DNA from: Pseudomonadota bacterium | Lineage (GTDB): Bacteria > Pseudomonadota > Gammaproteobacteria > Burkholderiales > Sulfuriferulaceae | Reading direction: 5' to 3' | Assembly: GCA_021790625.1 (NCBI GenBank) | Contig: JAJYGL010000106.1 | Span: forward strand, 12,863-25,113 | Length of the DNA stretch: 12,251 bases | The notes under the pieces: model-generated | What the model saw: the letters and a program-made list of their open reading frames with translations, nothing else | The model's database searches: none | Told to the model about the DNA's origin: nothing | Shown: one piece after another, positions 5,645-12,251 of the stretch | How positions within the stretch are numbered: position 1 is the stretch's first letter | Layout of the letters: each line of letters begins with the position of its first letter | Made by a program: the position numbers and the translations under genes

Positions 5645-6928
5645 TCAATCTTTGGTTTTGGTGACGTATTCGGCAACAATTTTCCATTGTTCGTCGTGTT
5701 GTGTCCAGTACAGATGTTTGTGCGTGACGTCAGACAGATTGTTGCTCGAATAATCCTGCGTAAAATCAGCAAGGTATAAGTTTCTTTGTCCGGGGTAGGC
5801 ATACAGGCTCATGTGTTCGAATTTGACCTGAATCCAGTGTTTTCCGTCGTTGATTTGTCGTTTTTCTGCCAGCCAGCGCGAGTAGGGCTTGTCGCCGGCG
5901 GTAAAGTCATCGGCGTAATGGCTGGCGTAATGGTTGATGTTGAGGCTTTCCCAGTCATGTTGCCAATCGGAGATTTGCTGCGCGAATTGCGTCCGGCGTT
6001 CAATGGCGGTTTCGGGGCTGATCCAGTTGACGTGGTCGGTGATGACGACGATAGTGTTTTGGGGGATTAATTTTGCCGATAGTGTTTCCAGATCGTTGTT
6101 GTTTAATACCACGCAGCCATCGCTGGCGTGCGGCGGGCGACTGAAGGTGCCGGTGAAGGTGCCGTGCAGCCAGATGCCATGACCACTTTTATGCAGGCGT
6201 TCGTCCCAGTCGTTGGGAAAATTCAATGGAAACGCTTCCGGTCCATAAATGGCGGTGAGCGCATGGCTGTGCAGGCGTCCGGTGATGCGGTAAATTCCTA
6301 ACGGCGTGCGGTCGTCGCCTTCCCGTTGTTTGACGGCGCCATTTTTGCCGATGCTGACATAAAAATCGGCCAAATAGTGGGGCAGGCCATTCTGATTCTC
6401 AAACAGATAAAGCCGGGATGTGCTGGTGTCAACCAGCAGTACCTGTCGGACATCGTCGGCCAGTTGCAGGATGTTGTCTGGCACGCTGTTGACGGGCGGT
6501 GGTTGCAGAATGGTGTCCAGTCGGGCACGGGCTTCGGCGCGCAGATCATTCAATTGGATATTGCGGGCAGGCGAGTTGCTGGAAGTGTTGCCGAAGGTGT
6601 CCAATGCTTGTGCATGAGCCAGCAGCAGATCGCCTTGCATGAGTTGCGCCAGGCGGAAGTTTGGTTGCAGGCGCAGCAGGGTTTCAATGCTTTGTAATGC
6701 CGCGTCCAGTTTTCCTTGCTGCAAGGCATGTACAGCATTGGCCAGTAATTGTTCCCGCTGGTCCAGAGGGTGGACGTTTGCGATGGGCGAAGCGATTGAC
6801 AGGTCATCTGCTTTGGCGCTGATGACAAGTCCGTTTGGCAGGAGGCTGGCGACGAGAGCGAGCAGCGTCAACCAGCGGGCAAAATATTGTAGGTGGGTCA
6901 ATGGGATTGCTCGGAAATAATCAACCAT
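5645..6928 (-). CDS. Exported YkuD-family L,D-transpeptidase / L,D-carboxypeptidase with C-terminal NTF2-like domain
   Basis: A 427-residue protein with three parts. An N-terminal signal segment (hydrophobic about 19-35, then AKA-DD, possible cleavage near 40) is followed by a helical, TPR-like region (about 55-140). The catalytic YkuD domain (about 162-297) has HGT (His 255) and SDGC (Ser 269 to Cys 272), the catalytic cysteine motif. The C-terminal domain (about 310-425) is NTF2-like and is related to that of the TPR protein upstream. YkuD enzymes act on peptidoglycan stem peptides in the periplasm. The Arg usual two residues after the catalytic Cys is Val 274. This layout resembles the H. 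pylori Csd6 and C. jejuni Pgp2 cell-shape enzymes, which are L,D-carboxypeptidases, so either activity is possible. The start overlaps the TPR gene: ATG 6928 has AGGG close by, and TTG 6901 (TTGA overlap) is an alternative. The enzyme family is clear; the reaction is inferred. Confidence 0.92.
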   Translation of the reverse strand: MVDYFRAIPLTHLQYFARWLTLLALVASLLPNGLVISAKADDLSIASPIANVHPLDQREQLLANAVHALQQGKLDAALQSIETLLRLQPNFRLAQLMQGDLLLAHAQALDTFGNTSSNSPARNIQLNDLRAEARARLDTILQPPPVNSVPDNILQLADDVRQVLLVDTSTSRLYLFENQNGLPHYLADFYVSIGKNGAVKQREGDDRTPLGIYRITGRLHSHALTAIYGPEAFPLNFPNDWDERLHKSGHGIWLHGTFTGTFSRPPHASDGCVVLNNNDLETLSAKLIPQNTIVVITDHVNWISPETAIERRTQFAQQISDWQHDWESLNINHYASHYADDFTAGDKPYSRWLAEKRQINDGKHWIQVKFEHMSLYAYPGQRNLYLADFTQDYSSNNLSDVTHKHLYWTQHDEQWKIVAEYVTKTKD

Positions 6929-7920
6929 TTACCCTGTATCAGGGCAAATTTCAGCACTTTCTGTTCAGTGGTGTCGAGCCGGTCGGAGCGATAATGTTCA
7001 GTGAAGCTTGCGCTGGCGTGTTGCATGTCGCTGTAATCAATGACTGGGTCCGAGAGTCTGATCTGAATGTATTTGGGGGCAGTGATACGGTTGCGGCGCA
7101 ACGCCACCCATTTGTCATGCGACAGGTAGGTGGTGGCATAATCCGGCGCGTAGGCGGCCAGATAATTGTCTGGCTGCTGGCTTGACCAGGCTTTGGCCCA
7201 GTTGTTCACGGCGGTGATGATGGCAGCATCGCGTTTATTGTGCTGGTCGCCACCATTTGGCGCCTGGGTTGGAGACGGTGCTGTGGCTGTTTTCGGGTTG
7301 GTATCGACGGGTTTGGCGGGTTTGCTCGTTTTACCGCTGCAATCGGCTTGTGCGGCATCCGGGTTGAAAATTTCCTTGATGAGTGCCAGTTTGGTGTGGA
7401 CATTGGTATTACCCGTGTCCAGTTGCAGCGCTTTGTTGTAGGCAAGTGACGCCATCTTGGCGTAGATGTCGCCCAGATTTTCGTGTGCCACGGCGTAGCT
7501 GGGGTGGGTATGAATGGCCATTTCCAGCGCGTTGCGTGCTTGTTCATATTTACCTTGTGCGGCGTAGAGCACGGCAAGGTTGTTATAGGGTTCGGGCAAT
7601 TCGGGGTAGTCTTCCGTCAGTTTTGTAAATACGGCGATGGCTTCATCGGTTTTGTTTTGTTCGGTCAGAATAAGTCCTTTGAGAAAGCGCGCTTGCGCAT
7701 CTTTCGGGTGTGTGGCAATCCAGCCATTGATGGCGGTTAGCGCTTGCGGATATTGTCCTTGCCGGAACAAGGTTTCACTGGTTTGCAGACCCGAATCAGG
7801 AGTGGTCTGGCTGTTTGGCGAACCGACAGACTGTCCTGCGGCCATCGCGTTCTGCAGGTAAATGGCAAAGGTGGCTGCCATGGCAGTCGTCAAGGCGACG
7901 GAAAGGAGGGAGCGTTTCAC
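6898..7920 (-). CDS. Exported TPR protein with C-terminal NTF2-like domain
   Basis: A 340-residue protein starting at GTG 7918-7920. The N-terminus is a signal peptide (MKRS, hydrophobic 5-20, cleavage probably after the AMA near 27). Tetratricopeptide repeats follow at about 47-175, seen in stretches such as LFRQGQYPQALTAINGWI, TDEAIAVFTKL and PYNNLAVLYAAQGKYEQARN. A Pro/Thr/Lys-rich linker (about 186-229) leads to an NTF2-like domain (about 232-337). That domain matches the C-terminus of the downstream YkuD protein in several stretches, for example KWVALRRNRITAPKYIQIRL. TPRs usually mediate protein contacts, so a scaffold or partner for the peptidoglycan enzyme is a reasonable inference. 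The two genes overlap by about 31 bp and must be co-transcribed. The ribosome-binding site is weak (GAG, 9 nt upstream). A single Cys (194) lies outside any lipobox. Function not proven. Confidence 0.9.
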   Translation of the reverse strand: MKRSLLSVALTTAMAATFAIYLQNAMAAGQSVGSPNSQTTPDSGLQTSETLFRQGQYPQALTAINGWIATHPKDAQARFLKGLILTEQNKTDEAIAVFTKLTEDYPELPEPYNNLAVLYAAQGKYEQARNALEMAIHTHPSYAVAHENLGDIYAKMASLAYNKALQLDTGNTNVHTKLALIKEIFNPDAAQADCSGKTSKPAKPVDTNPKTATAPSPTQAPNGGDQHNKRDAAIITAVNNWAKAWSSQQPDNYLAAYAPDYATTYLSHDKWVALRRNRITAPKYIQIRLSDPVIDYSDMQHASASFTEHYRSDRLDTTEQKVLKFALIQGKWLIISEQSH

Positions 7921-7937
7921 TGTGTTATACTCAATCT

Positions 7938-7966
7938 GTTATCGATTAGAGTCGTGATTCTAGCAA
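7938..7966 (-). promoter_or_regulatory. Candidate sigma70 promoter for the TPR-YkuD operon
   Basis: On the minus strand, -35 TTGCTA (7966-7961) and -10 GATAAC (7943-7938) are separated by 17 bp, each with 4 of 6 consensus matches. A start near 7931 would leave only about 11 nt before the GTG, so the message would be nearly leaderless. The elements lie among the phased GATTC/GAATC motifs. Pattern-based call. Confidence 0.4.
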
Positions 7967-7982
7967 GAATCCGGCCTGATTC
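7944..7982. promoter_or_regulatory. Phased GATTC/GAATC half-sites, operator-like
   Basis: GATTC (7956-7960), GAATC (7967-7971) and GATTC (7978-7982) start exactly 11 bp apart in alternating orientation, with a GATTA at 7944-7948. They build a near-perfect 16-bp palindrome GAATCCGGCCTGATTC (7967-7982, one mismatched pair) and an imperfect one TAGAGTCGTGATTCTA (7947-7962). They occupy the 90-bp divergent region between the TPR gene and cysS and flank the candidate -35. An operator is an inference; the regulator is unknown. Confidence 0.4.
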
Positions 7983-8010
7983 AAACTGTTTGACATGTTT
8001 GGGAATATTT

Positions 8011-9381
8011 GTGTTAGCTATTTACAATTCTTTGGGGCGCGAGAAACAGCCCTTTGTCGCCATCGTGCCGGGACACGTTGGCCTGTATGTATGCGGTATG
8101 ACTGTGTACGATGATTGTCATATTGGTCACGCGCGCGTCATGGTGGCGTTCGATGTGATTGTGCGCTGGTTGCGTACTGCCGGTTTTGTGGTTAATTATG
8201 TACGCAACATCACCGATATTGACGATAAAATCATCCATCGCGCGGCAGAAAAGGGCGAATCCATTTCGGTGCTGACCGAGCGTTATATTGCCCGCATGCA
8301 TGCCGATGCGGCAGCGCTGGGCGTGTTGTCGCCTGATGCCGAACCGCGTGCGACCCATTATGTGCCGCAGATGGTGGCATTGATCCAGACCTTGCTGAAC
8401 CGGGGATTGGCTTATCTGGCCGACAATGGCGATGTGTATTATTCGGTGCGTGATTTTCCGGCGTACGGCAAGTTGTCCGGAAAATCATTGGACGACTTGC
8501 GCGCGGGTGAGCGGGTGGAAGTGGACGTTCACAAGCGGGATGCGCTGGATTTCGTTCTCTGGAAAGCGGCCAAGGCCGGTGAGCCTGCCTGGGATGCGCC
8601 GTGGGGGAGCGGTCGTCCGGGTTGGCATATTGAATGTTCTGCCATGAGCGAGGCGCTGTTGTCGCCCCATTTCGATCTGCACGGTGGGGGGCAGGATTTG
8701 CAATTCCCCCACCATGAAAACGAGATTGCGCAGTCGGAGGGCGCGCACGGTTGTGTGATGGCGAATTATTGGCTGCACAATGGTTTTGTACGGGTGGATA
8801 ATGAAAAAATGTCCAAATCGCTGGGCAATTTCTTTACCATTCGGGAAGTGTTTTCTCGTTTTGATGCGGAAACCGTACGTTTTTTTATTGCGCGCACGCA
8901 TTATCGCAGCCCGTTGAATTATGCCGACGTGCATCTGGATGATGCGCGCCAATCGCTAAATCGTTTGTATATTGCATTGCGTGATGTTCCACCTGTGCCT
9001 TTGGCGCAGGTGGATTGGCGGCAACCGGAAGCGGCACAGTTCAAGGCTGCCATGGATGATGACTTCAATACGCCGTTGGCGATGGCGGTGTTGTTTGATT
9101 TGGCGACACAGGTGCATAAAAAACATGATGCAGCCCTGTCAGGGTTGTTGAAGGCGTTGGCTGGCGTGTTGGGTTTTCTGCAACGGGATCCACAACAACA
9201 TTTGCAACAATTGACCGGATGCCCCTTGCAGGAAAGTGACATCACGGCACACATTGCGCAGCGTCAGGCGGCAAGGTTGGCGAAAGATTATGCTACCGCA
9301 GATGCCGTGCGACAGCAGTTGCTGGCTGCAGGTATTGTGCTTGAGGATAGCGCTCAGGGAACCACCTGGCGACGTTCATGA
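8011..9381 (+). CDS. cysS: Cysteinyl-tRNA synthetase
   Basis: A class I aminoacyl-tRNA synthetase that charges tRNA-Cys with cysteine in the cytoplasm; 456 residues against 461 in E. coli. Seen: the zinc/cysteine site Cys 28 in YVCGMTVYD, Cys 209 in HIECSAM, and His 234 and Glu 238 in FPHHENE; the ATP-binding HIGH motif (37-40) and KMSKS loop (266-270); the NITDIDDKI stretch; and a C-terminal anticodon-binding part ending in GTTWRRS. The frame is open upstream to 7744, but that part overlaps the divergent TPR gene. The GTG at 8011-8013 is chosen because it gives MLAIYNSLGR, matching E. coli MLKIFNTLTR, with GGGA 6 nt upstream. It faces the unknown gene at 9416 tail to tail with a 34-bp gap. 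No anomaly seen. Confidence 0.99.
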   Translation: MLAIYNSLGREKQPFVAIVPGHVGLYVCGMTVYDDCHIGHARVMVAFDVIVRWLRTAGFVVNYVRNITDIDDKIIHRAAEKGESISVLTERYIARMHADAAALGVLSPDAEPRATHYVPQMVALIQTLLNRGLAYLADNGDVYYSVRDFPAYGKLSGKSLDDLRAGERVEVDVHKRDALDFVLWKAAKAGEPAWDAPWGSGRPGWHIECSAMSEALLSPHFDLHGGGQDLQFPHHENEIAQSEGAHGCVMANYWLHNGFVRVDNEKMSKSLGNFFTIREVFSRFDAETVRFFIARTHYRSPLNYADVHLDDARQSLNRLYIALRDVPPVPLAQVDWRQPEAAQFKAAMDDDFNTPLAMAVLFDLATQVHKKHDAALSGLLKALAGVLGFLQRDPQQHLQQLTGCPLQESDITAHIAQRQAARLAKDYATADAVRQQLLAAGIVLEDSAQGTTWRRS

Positions 9382-9415
9382 TGCGCAGGCGATGCAAGCA
9401 AGCTGGAAGTCAAAT

Positions 9416-11113
9416 TCAGCCTGTGGTTTTTGTGTCGAGAATCTCGGCTTCCACCTGCACCCATAAATCGCCTTTATGCAGAATTTTTCCTAGCGTGAGC
9501 TGGATGGGCGGCCCCCCGGGTTCCTGACTGAATTGGTAATTTTTCCCCTGCGCATGGTTGGCAATGTCCAGCAGCAAGGTGAAATGACCACGCAAGACGG
9601 GGCTGGTCAGGATGGCATGACAGGTGTTGTTTTTGGGTGCTGTTCCAAACGACATTTGTTCCGGAGATGCCTGGCCGGGGTTGGTTTGCAGCGCGTTCAG
9701 CAATGCTGGCGTGAGGTTGCGGGACAGGATTTCCAGTCCGGCCATGGCACCGGATTGCTGGTTTTTGATGAGGCGACGGACAATACAGGCGCTCCAGCCT
9801 GCCGTGGATTCGGTATTGCGTACGCCAATCAGGCTGCCCAACCGTAACCATTGACCGGCTTCTGCCGGATAATGGACCAGATACCCGTCGTTGCTGGTGT
9901 TTTCGGTTTCCCAATTGCTGGTGAGCGTGGGCATTTCCATGGCGTGCACAATTTCTTGTTGGCGATTTCGTGTGTTGTTGGTAACAAAACCGTACATTTT
10001 CAGGTCGAGCAGTTCCTGATAGGACGATTTATGGTTGATGCCAAGGGTTTGTGCCGGAGACGACTGTTTTTTGATGATGGTGTACAGGTCGGACAGGCCA
10101 TGCACGACGGATAGTTGTTGGCGGGATTTGACACGTATGTCACGCCGCAGTTTGCCAATCTCGTGTGGATGCCACTGTTTTTCGGCATAAGTGAGTGCTG
10201 CGAGCAGTTTTTGTCGTTGCGTCAATACCGGGGAGGGAGCGGCTGTTTTGGGTAAGGACAGTTCGTTGCGTGTGCGTTGCAGTTGTATCAGCAGGCTGGA
10301 CATGTCCCAGGCGCGGGTGGTGGTGGTCCAGGTCTGTGGCGTGATAGGGAGCGCTGCGTGCGCTTCGGCCAGGTCGTTATAGTAGTGATGGCGGTTGGTG
10401 TTGGGTAATTTTTCCAGGATGAGCGCTTGAGTGTGTTCCAGTAGCCAGTTGTCCAGCACATCGATTTGATCGACGGTGAGCGCGCCGGGATGTGACAGCG
10501 CGAGAATCTCGGCACGCAACATCAGGCCACCACAACGCCAGAGATGGTCGTCGTAGGCAGGCGTGGGTTGATTTTCGAAGCCGTTCTGTTCGGCGGTAAG
10601 GTAGAGTTCATGTAATAGCTGCCACAGCGCACCGTCTGGAGAATCGTAACGCAGGAATCGCCATTTGAAGGCATTGCCCAGGTTGTAGAGTGCCCGGGTG
10701 CACAGACGGGCGAGCAAGGGGTCGGGAGCGCGCAACTCCGGGTGTGCCGTCATGGCCTTCAGGTGATCCAGATATACGCTACTGATGTTGATGTACCAGG
10801 CATAAATGGCGTTCCATAACCGATGTTCGACCATCTGCGACATGCGCGGACTGTTCAGATATTGCAGACAAAGTGTGGTTTGTAGCGCCTGCGCATAATG
10901 ATCGATCGCATCAATGGCCTCCAGTCGTTGCAGTTCGCTTTTCTGACTGGTTTGGGGCGCGTGCAGCGTGGCCAGTTTCTCGATAATTTGCTGGTGTTGG
11001 GTGTTGGTATCCTGACCGGACAAATCGTCAAGCCATTGTTGTGCCGCTTTGCGGTTGTCCGGCACCCCATCACCGGGTTTCCCTGCGCTAAACAGTGATT
11101 TTATATTGAACAT
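9416..11113 (-). CDS. Protein of unknown function with degenerate PilZ-like C-terminal region
   Basis: A 565-residue protein without signal peptide or membrane segments, so probably cytoplasmic. The N-terminal two thirds (about 1-300) look all-helical, with conserved-looking Arg/Trp/Tyr patches such as YLNSPRMSQMVEHRLWNA and GNAFKWRFLRYD. After an Arg-rich stretch RRDIRVKSR (323-331) comes a beta-like region with WETENTSNDGYLV, in which N405-x-S407-x-x-G410 fits the PilZ motif (D/N)xSxxG. It is followed by GSLIGVR, IVRRLIK and GLEILSR. A canonical PilZ RxxxR about 20-30 residues before that motif is missing. PilZ domains bind cyclic di-GMP; binding here is speculative. The ATG at 11113 has GGGGAG 9 nt upstream. 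The gene follows alaS by 46 bp with no terminator between, so it is probably co-transcribed. The gene is real; its function is not known. Confidence 0.85.
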   Translation of the reverse strand: MFNIKSLFSAGKPGDGVPDNRKAAQQWLDDLSGQDTNTQHQQIIEKLATLHAPQTSQKSELQRLEAIDAIDHYAQALQTTLCLQYLNSPRMSQMVEHRLWNAIYAWYINISSVYLDHLKAMTAHPELRAPDPLLARLCTRALYNLGNAFKWRFLRYDSPDGALWQLLHELYLTAEQNGFENQPTPAYDDHLWRCGGLMLRAEILALSHPGALTVDQIDVLDNWLLEHTQALILEKLPNTNRHHYYNDLAEAHAALPITPQTWTTTTRAWDMSSLLIQLQRTRNELSLPKTAAPSPVLTQRQKLLAALTYAEKQWHPHEIGKLRRDIRVKSRQQLSVVHGLSDLYTIIKKQSSPAQTLGINHKSSYQELLDLKMYGFVTNNTRNRQQEIVHAMEMPTLTSNWETENTSNDGYLVHYPAEAGQWLRLGSLIGVRNTESTAGWSACIVRRLIKNQQSGAMAGLEILSRNLTPALLNALQTNPGQASPEQMSFGTAPKNNTCHAILTSPVLRGHFTLLLDIANHAQGKNYQFSQEPGGPPIQLTLGKILHKGDLWVQVEAEILDTKTTG

Positions 11114-11159
11114 GGTTGCAGGCTCCCCGCCCCGATATTATGTGCTCATGACGTGTGTT

Positions 11160-12251
11160 TTATGTGTTTTTGATGTGTTGTGTTACCCATTCTGTGACAG
11201 AGTCGAGGGCGTGAGCGAGCTCGCCGACATCGTTTCCGCCACCTTGCGCCATGTCCGCGCGACCGCCACCTTTACCGCCAAGCTGTTCCGCCACGAATCC
11301 AGCCAACTGACCGGCATGGATGGTTTTGTCGCTACTGCCGGCCACCAGACTGATTTTTTGTTCGTCATTGATGGTGGCGAGCACGATGACGCAGGCGCCG
11401 AGTCTGGATTTGAGCTGATCGAGCGATTCACGTAGCAATCTGGCATCGACATGTGCCATGCGTGCGCTGATCACGCGCAATTTACCGATGGTTTTGGCCT
11501 GCGCGATCAGTGCATCCATCTGGCTCGTTGCCAGCGTTGTCTTGAGAGAGAGGATGGTTTTGTCTTGCTCGGCTGTTTGTTGCAGCAGTTGATTGGTGCG
11601 CGTCAGCAGGTCACTGGCAGGTGTTTTGAGTTGTGCCGATACCTGATCCAGTAGTTGTCGCTGTTGTTGTAAGTATTCGACGGCGGCTTCGCCCGTCAGG
11701 GCTTCGATGCGGCGAATTCCGCCTGCAACCCCTGATTCGCTGGTGATGACAAACAGGCCGATGTCGCCGGTACGCTGGGTGTGGGTGCCGCCGCATAGTT
11801 CCATGGAAAAGTCACCCATGGCGATGACGCGTACTTCATCGCCATATTTTTCACCGAACAGTGCCATTGCGCCACGACGCACTGCGTCGTCATACGAGGA
11901 TGTTTCGCTCGATACGGACAGGTTGCGGCGAATTTCCGTATTCACTTGCCGTTCGATGGCGCAGCGTTGTTCTGCATCAAGTGACGATGGGTGCGAGAAG
12001 TCGAAACGCAGTCGTTGGGCGTCCACCAGCGAGCCTTTCTGGTGAACATGGTTGCCCAGAATGTTGCGCAGCGCAGCGTGCAGCAGATGGGTCGCGCTGT
12101 GGTTGGCGGCGGCGCGCAGCCGGTGTGTGACGTTGACACTGGCGGTGACCGTATCACCCGTACGCAGGATGCCGCGTTGCAGGCGGCCGGAATGGCCGAA
12201 CACCTGGCTGCGGATTTTTTGGGTGTCGTCAACGTCAAACAGGCCGTGTTG
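11160..12251 (-). CDS. alaS: Alanyl-tRNA synthetase, C-terminal part (5' end outside window)
   Basis: The frame is open to the right edge and ends at TAA 11160-11162, giving 363 C-terminal residues of an enzyme that has 876 in E. coli. AlaRS charges tRNA-Ala and clears Ser and Gly mischarged on it. The visible part starts just before the editing domain, which has HSATHLLHAAL (the HxxxH metal site) and CGGTHTQRTGDIG (the CxxxH pair). SGVAGGIRRIEALTGEAA ends the editing domain. A coiled-coil-like linker (YLQQQRQLLDQVSAQL onward) follows, then the C-Ala domain with GGKGGGRADMAQGGG. The class II catalytic core lies outside the window. All editing residues are present and nothing looks damaged. 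The 565-residue gene downstream starts 46 bp after the stop. Confidence 0.99.
   Translation of the reverse strand, partial: QHGLFDVDDTQKIRSQVFGHSGRLQRGILRTGDTVTASVNVTHRLRAAANHSATHLLHAALRNILGNHVHQKGSLVDAQRLRFDFSHPSSLDAEQRCAIERQVNTEIRRNLSVSSETSSYDDAVRRGAMALFGEKYGDEVRVIAMGDFSMELCGGTHTQRTGDIGLFVITSESGVAGGIRRIEALTGEAAVEYLQQQRQLLDQVSAQLKTPASDLLTRTNQLLQQTAEQDKTILSLKTTLATSQMDALIAQAKTIGKLRVISARMAHVDARLLRESLDQLKSRLGACVIVLATINDEQKISLVAGSSDKTIHAGQLAGFVAEQLGGKGGGRADMAQGGGNDVGELAHALDSVTEWVTQHIKNT

Noticed and set aside
7990..7995. Perfect TTGACA as -35 of a cysS promoter
   Set aside because: A -10 at normal spacing would fall at or after the GTG start codon and no suitable hexamer is there.
7744..8010. 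N-terminal extension of cysS
   Set aside because: It overlaps the divergent TPR gene and its promoter. The E. coli-like N-terminus begins at GTG 8011, which has its own ribosome-binding site.
9402..9430. GCTG/CAGC stem with later T5 as a cysS terminator
   Set aside because: Four base pairs with a bulge, and the T run is 7-8 nt away; the 34-bp cysS gap otherwise shows no terminator.

Overview
The window reads as ordinary chromosome from a Gram-negative proteobacterium, most likely a betaproteobacterium (Nitrosomonadales-like is my guess). The reasons are the rho-trxA order, the cysS / ppiB / lpxH neighbourhood, lipid A synthesis (LpxH), an MltA-type murein transglycosylase, and protein sequences that resemble gamma/beta proteobacterial homologues over their full length. 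GC content is moderate. There are no insertion sequences, integrases, tRNA or rRNA genes, CRISPR arrays or phage genes. Genes are tightly packed and the ends of three neighbouring pairs overlap.

Layout from left to right. (1) 1-780: the 3' two thirds of mltA on the plus strand, meeting rho (855-2117, minus) tail to tail. (2) trxA (2264-2590, minus) lies directly upstream of rho with a 146-bp leader between them, as in many proteobacteria. (3) 2591-2917: a 327-bp divergent regulatory region between trxA and bioA. It carries a 13-bp tandem repeat, a candidate trxA promoter and a candidate extended -10 promoter for bioA. (4) bioA (2918-4255, plus) ends inside the 3' end of lpxH (minus). (5) A minus-strand block transcribed from about 7920 down to 4218: a secreted TPR protein, a YkuD-family peptidoglycan enzyme whose start overlaps the TPR gene, then ppiB and lpxH, which overlap by 4 nt (GTGA) and have their own promoter. 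(6) cysS (8011-9381, plus) is divergent from the TPR gene across 90 bp. (7) A 565-residue protein of unknown function (9416-11113, minus) follows alaS (3' end only, 11160-12251, minus) by 46 bp and is probably co-transcribed with it.

Most genes are housekeeping: transcription termination, thiol redox, biotin synthesis, lipid A synthesis, proline isomerisation and two aminoacyl-tRNA synthetases. The least ordinary content is the two-gene envelope module at 5645-7920. Both products are predicted to be exported and end in related NTF2-like domains, and one carries an L,D-transpeptidase/L,D-carboxypeptidase catalytic domain. Its three-part layout resembles the Helicobacter/Campylobacter cell-shape enzymes Csd6/Pgp2. 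The second point of interest is the 565-residue protein behind alaS, which has a degenerate PilZ-like signature near its C-terminus. I did not find a wholly new multi-gene system. Regulatory DNA worth a look is the 13-bp repeat array at the trxA promoter, the rho leader with its masked ribosome-binding site, and helically phased GATTC half-sites in the cysS/TPR divergent promoter.
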